Positions 37,527 through 45,856 of a stretch of DNA of 64,000 nucleotides are shown here, piece by piece; within the stretch, counting starts at the first letter, position 1, and each line of letters opens with the position of its first letter. The notes beneath the pieces are model-generated. The model did not search any database, was not told the DNA's origin, and saw nothing but the letters and a program-made list of their open reading frames with translations. This stretch comes from Variovorax paradoxus. GTDB taxonomy: Bacteria > Pseudomonadota > Gammaproteobacteria > Burkholderiales > Burkholderiaceae_C. A program made the position numbers and the translations under genes. The stretch covers positions 4,405,001 to 4,469,000 of the forward strand of contig NZ_CP045644.1 of the NCBI RefSeq assembly GCF_009498455.1. Reading direction: 5' to 3'.

Positions 37527-40500
37527 ATGCACCTGCTGAGCACCCAGCCCGGACGCTTCGTCGAGGACGATCCGAGCGTCGTCACCCGGCTCGACCAGAC
37601 GCCGGGCGACATCGTGGTGCTCAGCTCGGCCGACACCACGCTCGCGCTGCTCGCGGCCGCGCGCACCGCGCTGGCGGCCACCGACCCCGGCTACCCCTCG
37701 CTGCGGCTGGCCAACCTCATGCACCTGCGCCAGCCTGCGTCGCTCGACCTGTACGTCGACGAGGTGTTGCGGCATGCGCGCGTGGTGGTGGTCGATCACC
37801 TGGGGGCCGAATCGGCCTGGGCCTATGGGTTGCAGCAACTCGAAAAACTCGCGAAGCGCCAGGGCCAGCAGCTCGCGATGTTCTCGGGCGACCTGCAGGA
37901 AGACGAAGACCTGCTCGCGCGCGGCACCGTGCCGCGCGGCGTGAGCCGGCAGCTCTGGCAGTACCTGCGCTCGGGGGGCGCGGGCAACGCGGCGCAGTTC
38001 CTGCGCGCGGTGGCCTTCCATGGCCTGGGCCATGGCGAGGCGCCGTTGCCGCCGCGCAGCCTGCCGCAGGTGGCGCTGCATGTGCCCGGTGGCATCGACG
38101 CGACGCACACGGTTGCGGGCATCGACGACCTGCGGGCCGGCTGGCATGCGAACGCGCCCGTGGTGGCGCTGGTGTTCTACCGCTCGCACCTGCTGTCGGG
38201 CAACACCGAGGCCTTCGACGCGCTGGCCGCCGCGCTGCATGCCGAAGGGCTGAACCCGCTGCCCGTGGCGCTCGATTCGCTCAAAGACCCGCTGTGCCTG
38301 TCTGCACTGCGCGCGTTGTGCATTGAGCACGACGTGCAGCTGGTGCTCAACACCACCGCCTTCGCTGCCTTGGGGCAGGGCGCTTCGGACGAGCACGGCG
38401 AGCCCATGGCGCTGGCCGGTGACGCGCCCGTGCTGCAGGTGATCGTGAGCGGCGGCAACCGCGAAGACTGGCTGGCTGACAGCCAGGGCCTGCGCCCGCG
38501 CGACATCGCGATGCAGATTGCCCTGCCCGAGATGGACGGGCGCATCGTCACGCGGGCCGTGAGCTTCAAGGGCCTGTCGCACCGCTGCGAACTCACGCAG
38601 ACCGAAGTGGTCGGCTACCGGCCCGAGCCCGACCGCATCGCCTTCGTGGCCGAGCTGGCGCGCCGCTGGTGCCGGCTGCGCAGCCTGCGCGCGGATGAGA
38701 AACGCGTCGCGCTGATCCTCGCCAACTACCCCGGCAGCGAAGGCCGCATCGGCAGCGGCGTGGGGCTGGACACGCCGGCCTCGGTGATGGCCATCCTGCG
38801 CACGATGCAGGCCGAGGGCTACATGCTCGACGCGCTGCCCGCGGACGGCGACGCGCTGATGCGCAGGCTGCAGGAGGGCATCGCCAACGATCCCGCCCAA
38901 TGGGCTGCACGGCCCGCGTGGCAGAGCTACGCGCTCGCCGACTACCGCGCCCGCCTCGCGGCGCTGCCCGAGGGCATGGCCGCTGCCATCGACGCGCAAT
39001 GGGGCCCGCCCGAAAACGATCCGATGCTGCGCCAGGGCCGTTTCATGATCGCCGGGCTGCGGCTGGGCCGCGTGTTCGTGGGCATCCAGCCGGCGCGTGC
39101 GCTCGGGCCACTGGGTCTGGCCGACTACGCGAGTTACCACGACGCCGAGCTGGTGCCGCCGCACAGCTACCTCGCGTTCTACTTCTGGCTGCGCGATGTG
39201 TTCGCCATCGACGCGGTGGTCCACGTCGGCAAGCACGGCAACCTCGAATGGCTGCCGGGCAAGAGCCTCGCGCTGTCGTCCACCTGCTGGCCCGACGCCA
39301 TCCTCGGGCCGCTGCCCAACGTCTATCCCTTCATCGTCAACGACCCCGGCGAGGGCGCGCAGGCCAAGCGCCGCACGCAGGCCGTGATCGTCGACCACCT
39401 GATGCCGCCGCTCACGCGCGCCGAGAACCACGGCCCGCTGCAGGACCTGGAGCGCCAGGTCGACGAGTACTACGACGCGCTGCTGGTCGACGCGCGCCGC
39501 GCCAAGGTGCTGCGCGCGCAGATCCTCGCGACCGTGCGCGCCCAGCACCTGGTCGAAGAGCTGGGCATGCCGGGCGCGGAAGACGATGTCGTGCTCGCAC
39601 GCGTCGATGCCTACCTGTGCGAGCTGAAAGAAACCCAGATCCGCGACGGCCTGCATGTGTTCGGCGACTCGCCGCGCGCGCGGCTGCGGCGCGACACGCT
39701 GCTCGCGCTCGCGCGCTACCCGGCCGGCGACGGCGCGGGCGAGAACGCCGGGCTGCTCGGCGCGCTCGCGGCCGACCTGTTGCCGGGCGAAGCCTTCGAC
39801 CCGCTCGACATCGACGCGGCGAAGCCCTGGCAGGGCGCGCGGCCCGCGCTGCTGGCGGCCGTGAGCGACGAGGCGTGGCGCCACCAGGGCGACACGCGCG
39901 AGCGGCTGGAGCTGCTGGCCCAGCAGCTGCTCGAAGCGGAAGCCTGTCCGCCCGATCTGCCGCGCACCGCTGCCGTGATGGGTCGCATCGAACGCCACCT
40001 CGCACCCGCGCTCGATGCGTGCGGCGGGGAAGAACTGCGTCAGCTGTCGCGTGCACTGCAAGGCCGCTTCGTGCCGCCGGGCCCGAGCGGATCGCCTTCG
40101 CGCGGTCGGCCCGACGTGTTGCCGACCGGGCGCAACTTCTACGCGGTCGACACGCGCGCCATCCCCACGCCCACGGCCTGGATGCTCGGGCTCAAGTCCG
40201 CCGCGCAACTGGTCGAACGCCATCTGCAGGAGCACGGCGACTACCCGGTCGCACTGGGCTTGTCGGTCTGGGGCACGGCCACCATGCGCACCGGCGGCGA
40301 CGATCTGGCGCAGGCCTTCGCGCTCATCGGCGTGCGCCCCAAGTGGGCACCGGGCAGCCAGCGCGTGGTCGATTTCGAGGTGCTGCCCACGGTCGGCATC
40401 GGGCGTCCGCGCATCGATGTCACGGTGCGCATCTCGGGCTTCTTCCGCGATGCCTTTCCCAATGCCGTGCAGATGTTCGACGCCGCCGTGCAGGCCGTGG

Positions 40501-41339
40501 CCGCGCAGGAAGACGAAGACGCCGAGCGCAACCCGATCCGCGCACGCATCCTGCGCGAGGCCGCGGCGCTCGAAGCGCAGGGCGTGGCGCCCGGCGAGGC
40601 GCGCACGCAGGCCGGCTGGCGCGTGTTCGGCTCCGCGCCCGGCAGCTACGGCTCGGGCCTGCAGCCGCTGTTCGACCACGGCGACTGGCAGACCGACGAC
40701 GACCTGTCGAAGGCCTACGTCGGCGGCAGCGCCCACGCCTACGGGCAGGGCAGCGACGGCGTGCCTGCGGGCGATGCGCTGGTGCGCCGACTGCGCACGA
40801 TGAACGTCGTGCTGCAGAACCAGGACAGCCGCGAGCACGACCTGCTCGACTCCAACGACTACTACCAGTTCCAGGGCGGCATGGCCGCCGCCGTGCGCCA
40901 CCTGAGCGGGCAGCAGCCGGCGATGTACCACGGCGACCACGGCAACCCGCAGGCGCCGCGCGTGCGCACGCTGAAGGAAGAAATCAGCCGCGTGATCCGT
41001 TCGCGCGTGGTCAACCCCAAGTGGATCGACGGCGTGAAGCGCCACGGCTACAAGGGCGCCTTCGAGATGGCTGCGACCGTCGATTACCTCTTCGGCTTCG
41101 ACGCCACCGCGCGCGTGGTGGGCGACCACCAGTACGCGATGGTGGCCGACGCCTACGTGCTCGACGAGGCCACCCGCGACTTCGTCAACACGCACAATCC
41201 GCGCGCGCTGCAGGACATGCTCAACCGCCTGCTCGAAGCCATGCAGCGCGGCCTCTGGCAGTCGCCCGGCGACTACAAGAACCAATTGGAAAACCTGCTG
41301 CTCGACCACGAGCAGCAGATGGAAGGAAGCCCCCGATGA
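37527..41339 (+). CDS. cobN: Cobaltochelatase large subunit CobN
   Basis: A 1270-residue CobN/BchH-type chelatase subunit, full length for CobN. It holds hydrogenobyrinic acid a,c-diamide and inserts cobalt with ATP hydrolysed by partner AAA+ subunits. Family landmarks include HVGKHGNLEWLPGKSLALS in the central domain, the preceding SYLAFYFWLRD, and near the C-terminus NDYYQFQGGMAAAVRHLSG and KGAFEMAATVDYLFGFDATA. The ATG lies 7 nt after cobW. Its TGA overlaps the ATG of the ChlI-like gene (ATGA), tying the subunits together in translation. CobS and CobT homologues are not in the window. Confidence 0.95.
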   Translation: MHLLSTQPGRFVEDDPSVVTRLDQTPGDIVVLSSADTTLALLAAARTALAATDPGYPSLRLANLMHLRQPASLDLYVDEVLRHARVVVVDHLGAESAWAYGLQQLEKLAKRQGQQLAMFSGDLQEDEDLLARGTVPRGVSRQLWQYLRSGGAGNAAQFLRAVAFHGLGHGEAPLPPRSLPQVALHVPGGIDATHTVAGIDDLRAGWHANAPVVALVFYRSHLLSGNTEAFDALAAALHAEGLNPLPVALDSLKDPLCLSALRALCIEHDVQLVLNTTAFAALGQGASDEHGEPMALAGDAPVLQVIVSGGNREDWLADSQGLRPRDIAMQIALPEMDGRIVTRAVSFKGLSHRCELTQTEVVGYRPEPDRIAFVAELARRWCRLRSLRADEKRVALILANYPGSEGRIGSGVGLDTPASVMAILRTMQAEGYMLDALPADGDALMRRLQEGIANDPAQWAARPAWQSYALADYRARLAALPEGMAAAIDAQWGPPENDPMLRQGRFMIAGLRLGRVFVGIQPARALGPLGLADYASYHDAELVPPHSYLAFYFWLRDVFAIDAVVHVGKHGNLEWLPGKSLALSSTCWPDAILGPLPNVYPFIVNDPGEGAQAKRRTQAVIVDHLMPPLTRAENHGPLQDLERQVDEYYDALLVDARRAKVLRAQILATVRAQHLVEELGMPGAEDDVVLARVDAYLCELKETQIRDGLHVFGDSPRARLRRDTLLALARYPAGDGAGENAGLLGALAADLLPGEAFDPLDIDAAKPWQGARPALLAAVSDEAWRHQGDTRERLELLAQQLLEAEACPPDLPRTAAVMGRIERHLAPALDACGGEELRQLSRALQGRFVPPGPSGSPSRGRPDVLPTGRNFYAVDTRAIPTPTAWMLGLKSAAQLVERHLQEHGDYPVALGLSVWGTATMRTGGDDLAQAFALIGVRPKWAPGSQRVVDFEVLPTVGIGRPRIDVTVRISGFFRDAFPNAVQMFDAAVQAVAAQEDEDAERNPIRARILREAAALEAQGVAPGEARTQAGWRVFGSAPGSYGSGLQPLFDHGDWQTDDDLSKAYVGGSAHAYGQGSDGVPAGDALVRRLRTMNVVLQNQDSREHDLLDSNDYYQFQGGMAAAVRHLSGQQPAMYHGDHGNPQAPRVRTLKEEISRVIRSRVVNPKWIDGVKRHGYKGAFEMAATVDYLFGFDATARVVGDHQYAMVADAYVLDEATRDFVNTHNPRALQDMLNRLLEAMQRGLWQSPGDYKNQLENLLLDHEQQMEGSPR

Positions 41340-42394
41340 CCACAGCCGCCCCGATGCCGGTGCCGTTCCCTTTTGCCGCGATTGCCGGCCAGCCGCAGCT
41401 GCGCCAGGCGCTGCTGCTGGCCGCGGTCGATCCCGCGCTGGGCGGCGTGCTCATCGAAGGCCCGCGCGGCACCGCCAAGACCACGGCCGCGCGCGCGCTG
41501 GCCGAGCTGCTGCCCGGCGCGCCCTTCGTCACGCTGCCGCTGGGCGCGAGCCTCGAAAGCCTCGTGGGCACGCTCGACCTCGGGCAGGCGCTGGCCGGCC
41601 ATGAACTCAAGTTTGCGCCGGGCCTGCTGGCGCGCGCGCACGGCGGCGTGCTGTACGTCGATGAGATCAACCTGCTGCCCGACGCGCTGATCGACTCGCT
41701 GCTCGATGCGGCGGCCAGCGGCGTCAACGTGGTGGAGCGCGACGGCATCTCGCACCGGCACGCCGCGCGCTTCGTGCTGGTCGGCACCATGAACCCGGAA
41801 GAGGGCACCTTGCGACCGCAGCTGCTCGACCGCTTCGGCCTGTGCGTGCGGCTGCGCAACCTGCAGGATGCGGCCGAGCGGCAGGCCATCGTGCGGGCGC
41901 GGTTGGCTTTCGATGCTGATCCGCAGGGCTTTCGCGCCGCACACGCGGATGAAGAGGCAGCGCTCGCCGCCGCGCTGGTGCGTGCGCGAAGTCTTGTGGC
42001 GGATGCAACGGCACTGTCGTATGGCGATGCCGTGCACGAAGCCGTCGGCGCGCTGTGCATCGCGGCCGGCGTGGACGGCCTGCGTGCCGACCTCGTGATG
42101 CTGCGCTCCGCGCGTGCGCTCGCGGCGTGGGAGGGCGCGGCATCGATCACTGATGACCATGTGCAGCGTGTCGCCGAGGCGGTGCTGCTGCACCGGCGCC
42201 ATCCGATGGCCGAAGCTGCGGCGGACCCCCCGGTGGCGTCGCCAGCTCCTCGTCATAACCCCAGTGACGCGCCCTCGCGCAATGCCGGCGACGGCGACTG
42301 GGGCGCCATGCCGCCCGAGCCCGTCGGCATCGAGCGCGTGAAGCCGCTGCGTCCGCTGATTTCCGCGCAGCAGGCCGCCCCAAAAAAAGCCTGA
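41336..42394 (+). CDS. chlD: ChlI-like AAA+ chelatase subunit (zero-frame product of a frameshifting chlD gene)
   Basis: This 352-residue product is the small-subunit-like form. Walker A is GPRGTAKTT (residues 42-50), Walker B is in GGVLYVDEINLLPD (about 102-115), and the sensor region is VGTMNPEEGTLRPQLLDRFGL, all as in BchI/ChlI. A Ser/Pro-rich linker ends at KPLRPLISAQQ before the stop. Known biology: many cobalamin producers have cobN plus a single chlD gene and no chlI, and a frameshift in chlD gives both subunits. Here the stop (42392-42394) comes right behind a run of seven A, and the -1 frame continues into a VWA domain. It overlaps cobN by 4 nt. Confidence 0.9.
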   Translation: MTTAAPMPVPFPFAAIAGQPQLRQALLLAAVDPALGGVLIEGPRGTAKTTAARALAELLPGAPFVTLPLGASLESLVGTLDLGQALAGHELKFAPGLLARAHGGVLYVDEINLLPDALIDSLLDAAASGVNVVERDGISHRHAARFVLVGTMNPEEGTLRPQLLDRFGLCVRLRNLQDAAERQAIVRARLAFDADPQGFRAAHADEEAALAAALVRARSLVADATALSYGDAVHEAVGALCIAAGVDGLRADLVMLRSARALAAWEGAASITDDHVQRVAEAVLLHRRHPMAEAAADPPVASPAPRHNPSDAPSRNAGDGDWGAMPPEPVGIERVKPLRPLISAQQAAPKKA

Positions 42395-42442
42395 GCCTCC
42401 GGGACGCCGCACCCGCTGGCGCACGCCAGGGTGACCGGAGGC
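42382..42442 (+). promoter_or_regulatory. Programmed -1 ribosomal frameshift signal (slippery heptamer, spacer, stem-loop)
   Basis: In the chlI-like frame the codons read CCA AAA AAA GCC TGA, so A AAA AAA (42382-42388) is a proper -1 slippery heptamer. A 6-nt spacer (42389-42394) contains the zero-frame stop TGA. A perfect 8-bp stem then pairs GCCTCCGG (42395-42402) with CCGGAGGC (42435-42442). Inside it, CTGGC (42416-42420) pairs with GCCAG (42425-42429). A weak Shine-Dalgarno-like AGCAGG lies 7 nt upstream of the heptamer. After slipping, translation continues AGC CTG AGC into the VWA domain. Confidence 0.85.
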
Positions 42443-43032
42443 AGGGCACGCAACGGGACGCATGGCACGGCGCCGCCGCGCCCGGCACCGCCTTCGACTG
42501 GCCACGCACGCTCGTCGCTCGCGGCGCCGACCAACTGCGCGCCGCGCACCTGCGCCATCGCCCGCAAGAGGGGCGCAGCGGCACGCTGCATTGCTTTCTG
42601 CTCGACTGCTCGGCTTCGATGCGCCACGACGGCCAGCTCGCGCGCGCCAAGGGCCAGCTGCTCGCGCTGATGCAGGAGGCCTACCAGTGGCGCGACCATG
42701 TGGCGCTGCTGTGCTTTGCCGGCGACGTGGTCGAGCTGCGCCTGCCGCCGCGCCGCGCGAGCGCCTGGAACGACGACTGGGTCGCGCCCATCGCGGCCGG
42801 CGGTGGCACGCCGTTGGCGCTGGGCGTGCAGCGCGCGCAGCAACTGCTGGCGAAGCACGAGACCCGCCAGCGCTGGCTCTGGCTGCTCACGGACGGCCGC
42901 AGCAACGAAAGCCCCGCGCGCCCCGCCGCCGCGGACGTCGCCTGCGTGATGGACTTCGAGCGCGCCCGCACGCCGCTGCACCGGGCGCGGCAGCTGGCGG
43001 CGCAGTGGGACGCGCGCTACTTCAGCGCCTGA
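42388..43032 (+). CDS. chlD: VWA domain of ChlD, reached by -1 frameshift (C-terminal part of medium chelatase subunit)
   Basis: This frame has no ATG, GTG or TTG before the VWA motif, yet the conserved domain starts well upstream of the first ATG (42619). The MIDAS motif DCSAS begins at codon 42604, followed by GGGTPLALGV and LLTDGRSNESP, as in ChlD/BchD and CobT. Joined at the slippery site, the full protein is 351 + 214 = 565 residues: AAA+ domain, proline-rich linker, VWA domain. This is a normal ChlD length. The medium subunit links the AAA+ ring to CobN. An alternative is initiation at the CTG at 42391, which overlaps the stop. Confidence 0.85.
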   Translation, partial: SLSLRDAAPAGARQGDRRQGTQRDAWHGAAAPGTAFDWPRTLVARGADQLRAAHLRHRPQEGRSGTLHCFLLDCSASMRHDGQLARAKGQLLALMQEAYQWRDHVALLCFAGDVVELRLPPRRASAWNDDWVAPIAAGGGTPLALGVQRAQQLLAKHETRQRWLWLLTDGRSNESPARPAAADVACVMDFERARTPLHRARQLAAQWDARYFSA

Positions 43033-43120
43033 ATCACAGGTGCGACCTTGGCCGACCGGAACGGCTGCGATCTGAAGGGGTGAAGGCCTGTTCCGTCGAG
43101 GAGTTCAGGTACCGTACGGC

Positions 43121-43462
43121 ATGCGTCCGAAACCCCGTCTCCTGGCCCTTGCGTTGACCCTGGCAATACCCGCCGCCTTTGCACAAGCCGAGCCCTCCGC
43201 ACAGCCGTTGAATGCCGAAAACTGCGCGGCGCAAGAAGCGGTGCTCGAGCGCGAAATGGCCCTGGCCCGTTCCCGCGGCCAGATGCTGCGCCGGCGCGAG
43301 CTGGCCGACACCCTGAGCGCGCTGCAGTTGCGCTGCCAGGCGCTCGCGCCGGTGAGCCGCGAAGTGCGTATCGAGAAGCTGGAACACGAGATCCGCACGC
43401 TGCGTGCCGAGCTCGAACGCGCGGAGGCACAACTGCGCAGCGTGAAGAGCGAGTCGCCCTGA
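43121..43462 (+). CDS. DUF1090-like small periplasmic protein
   Basis: A 113-residue exported protein starting MRPKPRLLALALTLAIPAAF, with cleavage likely after AFAQA. The mature part has the Cys-x(n)-Glu pattern NCAAQEAVLEREMALARSRG and a second cysteine in LQLRCQALAP, then a long charged coiled-coil (EVRIEKLEHEIRTLRAELER). Spacing of the two cysteines and the helix fits DUF1090 proteins, which are periplasmic with no known role. It stands alone after the chelatase operon and converges with the SET-domain gene. Confidence 0.65.
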   Translation: MRPKPRLLALALTLAIPAAFAQAEPSAQPLNAENCAAQEAVLEREMALARSRGQMLRRRELADTLSALQLRCQALAPVSREVRIEKLEHEIRTLRAELERAEAQLRSVKSESP

Positions 43463-43468
43463 GCTACT

Positions 43469-44023
43469 TCACCAGGGCAGTTCGCTGATCGGCCTGCGCG
43501 GGTCTGAAACGGCCGGCGCCACATCGGCGGGGGTGGCCGGCCCGTCTTTCTCCGCCACGGCCTCCACCGGCGCCAGCATCGTCCCGCGGCAGTTCGGCGA
43601 GCCACAGTGGCAGGGGTACTTCGAGGGCGGCGAGCCGTCGTCGGCCGTCAGCGAGTAGTCGATGAACAGTTCGTCGCCGGCCTCCACCGCCTCCATCGTC
43701 TGGAACCGCAGCACCATCTCGCCCGCCTCGTCGAACTCCTCGACTGCTTCGCAGTTCGGCTCGCAGGAATGGTTGAGGTGGCGCGTGGCGTTGCCGCCCT
43801 TGGCGCCGTCGATGGTTTCGCCGGTCGTCAACGTGAACAGGTAGGTGAGCTGGTCGTCCCAGACCTTGGCCGCGACTTCCTGCTTGGTGTAGCGGCGGCC
43901 TTCGTAGAGGCCGAGAAAGGCTTCGGCCGGCAGGTCGCGCGTGGCGAAGGCGCCGAGGCCGTGCACGCCGCTGGGGCCCACGCGGATGAACGGGGTGGAC
44001 GAGGTTCGCTTGTGGGGCTTCAT
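43469..44023 (-). CDS. SET domain-containing protein (lysine methyltransferase-like)
   Basis: A 184-residue SET-domain protein from the ATG at 44023. The domain spans about residues 10-140: VHGLGAFATRDL, TYLFTLTTGETID, the cofactor/pseudoknot motif RHLNHSCEPNC, and DELFIDYSL. A post-SET-like zinc cluster CHCGSPNCRG follows. SET enzymes use S-adenosylmethionine to methylate lysines; in bacteria targets are mostly unknown, with some ribosomal or secreted-effector cases. Its ATG overlaps the stop of the upstream GNAT gene (ATGA). Confidence 0.88.
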   Translation of the reverse strand: MKPHKRTSSTPFIRVGPSGVHGLGAFATRDLPAEAFLGLYEGRRYTKQEVAAKVWDDQLTYLFTLTTGETIDGAKGGNATRHLNHSCEPNCEAVEEFDEAGEMVLRFQTMEAVEAGDELFIDYSLTADDGSPPSKYPCHCGSPNCRGTMLAPVEAVAEKDGPATPADVAPAVSDPRRPISELPW

Positions 44024-44892
44024 GAACGGACGGGGCGCGAGGAGTCGGAAGAGGAATCGGAAGAGGTGGGCTGGAGTGTCGCGGTCATCTCGATCTGGCG
44101 GATGACAAGCGTGGCGCCGCGTGCGGTCAGCGCGCGGTGCATCGGGCTGCCCTCGGGCTCGTCGACCAGCCGCCAGCGTGCGCCGGGGCGTGCCTGCGCG
44201 AGCGCGTCGAGCAGCGCATGGGCCGAGGCCTCGTCGGGCGCGGCGGCATCGAGCAGCGTGTTCAGCGGCAGCGGTGTGGGCAGGAGGACGGCGTAGCCGC
44301 CCGTTGCGGTCCCCAGCGCGAGGGCACCGTCGTGCGCCAGCGCACCTTGCACGGTCGGCCACTCGCGGCGCCAGGTCGGGCGCGAGAGGGCGGTGCAGGC
44401 TGCATGCACAGCGGCGAGCGTGCCGGTGTCGGGCGTCGTCGGGTTCGCGGCATTGGCGGGAGATTCGAAGCTGCCTTCGAGCACTTCGAGCGTGCGGACT
44501 TCCACGAAACCCGCCTGCTCATAAAGCTGCCGCGCCGGGTTCTGTTCGATGACTTCGAGCTGCACCTGCGCGATGCCGGCGGCCGACAGGTCGCGCAGCT
44601 GCGCCTCGATGAGCTGTTTCGCCAGCCCCCGACGGCGCTGCGCGCTCGCGATGCCGAAGCCCGCGAGATAGGCACGCGGCCCGCGCCGGCCGACGAGCGA
44701 GAGGCCGCAGGCGTCGCCATCGACGACGATCACGCGCGAGAGCGCCAGGTCGGCTTCCGCGCGCCGCACATGCCGCTCGAACATCGCGCGGTCGAACGCG
44801 ATCGGCACGAAATAGTCCTCGTAGGAACGGTTCCAGAGCGTGGTGAGTTCGTCGATGCCGAAGTGGGCGGCGGGAACGATGTCGAAGTTCAT
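44020..44892 (-). CDS. GNAT family N-acetyltransferase
   Basis: A 290-residue protein beginning MNFDIVPAAHFGIDELTTLW. The N-terminal GNAT domain (1-150) has motif A LAGFGIASAQRRRGLAKQLIE and motif B VQLEVIEQNPARQLYEQAGF. The C-terminal half (about 160-275) has a weak second fold with LLPTPLPLNTLLDA, perhaps a degenerate GNAT repeat. The start chosen lies behind a longer open frame with no similarity. Substrate unknown. It is translationally coupled to the SET gene and 16 nt downstream of the BtuF-like gene. Confidence 0.82.
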   Translation of the reverse strand: MNFDIVPAAHFGIDELTTLWNRSYEDYFVPIAFDRAMFERHVRRAEADLALSRVIVVDGDACGLSLVGRRGPRAYLAGFGIASAQRRRGLAKQLIEAQLRDLSAAGIAQVQLEVIEQNPARQLYEQAGFVEVRTLEVLEGSFESPANAANPTTPDTGTLAAVHAACTALSRPTWRREWPTVQGALAHDGALALGTATGGYAVLLPTPLPLNTLLDAAAPDEASAHALLDALAQARPGARWRLVDEPEGSPMHRALTARGATLVIRQIEMTATLQPTSSDSSSDSSRPVRS

Positions 44893-44908
44893 GGGATGGA
44901 TGTGCAAG

Positions 44909-45835
44909 TCAGTTGCGCGGTGCATCCAGCGACGCAAGGCAATTCACGATGGCATCGGCCGCCTCGTCGAGCCGCGGGCCGGGCCGCATCATCAGGTCGA
45001 AGCGCGCCGAGGCAAAGCTGCAGACGCGTCCGCGCTGGATGGCCGACATGGCCGACCAGCCGGGCCGCGCGGCCATCGCCGAGATTTCGCCGAGGGCCGA
45101 AACCATCAGCACGTCGGGGTTGGCGCGCACCACGAACTCGGGGTTCATCTTCGGGAAAGGGCCGAGCGAGCCCGGCACCGCGTTGGCCAGGCCCAGACGC
45201 GCCAGGGTCTCGCCGATGAAGGAGCTTTCGCTCGCAGCGGCGACGCCGCCATGCACCTCGAAGTACACGCGCCGGCCTTGCCAGTTCAGCGGCACGCGGG
45301 CGCGCGCTGCATTCAGCCGGGCATCGAGGGTGCGCCAGAAGGCCTCGCCCGTGCCCGGCTTGCCGGTGGCGCGGGCGACGGTTTCCATCACGCGGCGCAT
45401 GTCGGCATGGGTCTTGGCGTCGAGCGCCAGCACCTTGATGCCCAGGCGTTCCAGTGCTTCTGCGGCGCGGCTGCGCGGTCGCAGCAGCACGAGGTCGGGC
45501 CTGAGCGCGACGATGCGCTCGATGTTCGCGTCGTCCATGCCGCCCACTTGCGGCAGGCCCTTCACCGCCGCCGGCCAGTTGGCGTGGCGGTCGATGCCCA
45601 CGAGCCGGTCGCAGGCGTCGAGCGCGCAGACCGTTTCGGTGAGCGAGGGCATCAGCGAGACGATGCGTTTGGCGGGCGTCTGCAGCTCGAGCACGCGGCC
45701 GCGGTCGTCTTCCAGGCGGATGGTGCCCGCGTGCGCCGCCGGGCCCAGGCCCAGTGCCACGAAGGCCGCGGCCCGGGCGATGTGGCGGGCGGCGGTTGAA
45801 AAGGGTTGGCGCAGGGGCAGGGCGTGGGAAGTCAT
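44909..45835 (-). CDS. btuF: BtuF-like cobalamin ABC transporter binding protein
   Basis: A 308-residue periplasmic binding protein of the class III (PF01497) type. The signal peptide ends about residue 36 (AAHAG). The mature part has RIVSLMPSLTETVCALDACD, VGIDRHANWP, LPQVGGMDDANIERIVALRPD and SFIGETLARLG. The SLxPSxTE pattern is typical of BtuF rather than of ferric-siderophore binders. Its BtuCD partners are not next to it, so it must work with distant genes. It fits the cobalamin theme of the operon 2 kb away but is on the other strand and has no riboswitch. Confidence 0.82.
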   Translation of the reverse strand: MTSHALPLRQPFSTAARHIARAAAFVALGLGPAAHAGTIRLEDDRGRVLELQTPAKRIVSLMPSLTETVCALDACDRLVGIDRHANWPAAVKGLPQVGGMDDANIERIVALRPDLVLLRPRSRAAEALERLGIKVLALDAKTHADMRRVMETVARATGKPGTGEAFWRTLDARLNAARARVPLNWQGRRVYFEVHGGVAAASESSFIGETLARLGLANAVPGSLGPFPKMNPEFVVRANPDVLMVSALGEISAMAARPGWSAMSAIQRGRVCSFASARFDLMMRPGPRLDEAADAIVNCLASLDAPRN

Positions 45836-45856
45836 CGGGCGGGCGGAAGCAGCCCG

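Noticed and set aside
37449..41309. A 1286-codon open frame antisense to cobN.
   Set aside because: cobN is unmistakable on the other strand; the antisense frame has no recognisable domain and typical shadow composition.
42391..43032. Independent VWA gene starting at a CTG codon overlapping the ChlI-like stop.
   Set aside because: CTG starts are rare, no ribosome binding site stands before it, and the slippery heptamer, spacer and stem explain the layout better. It remains the main alternative.
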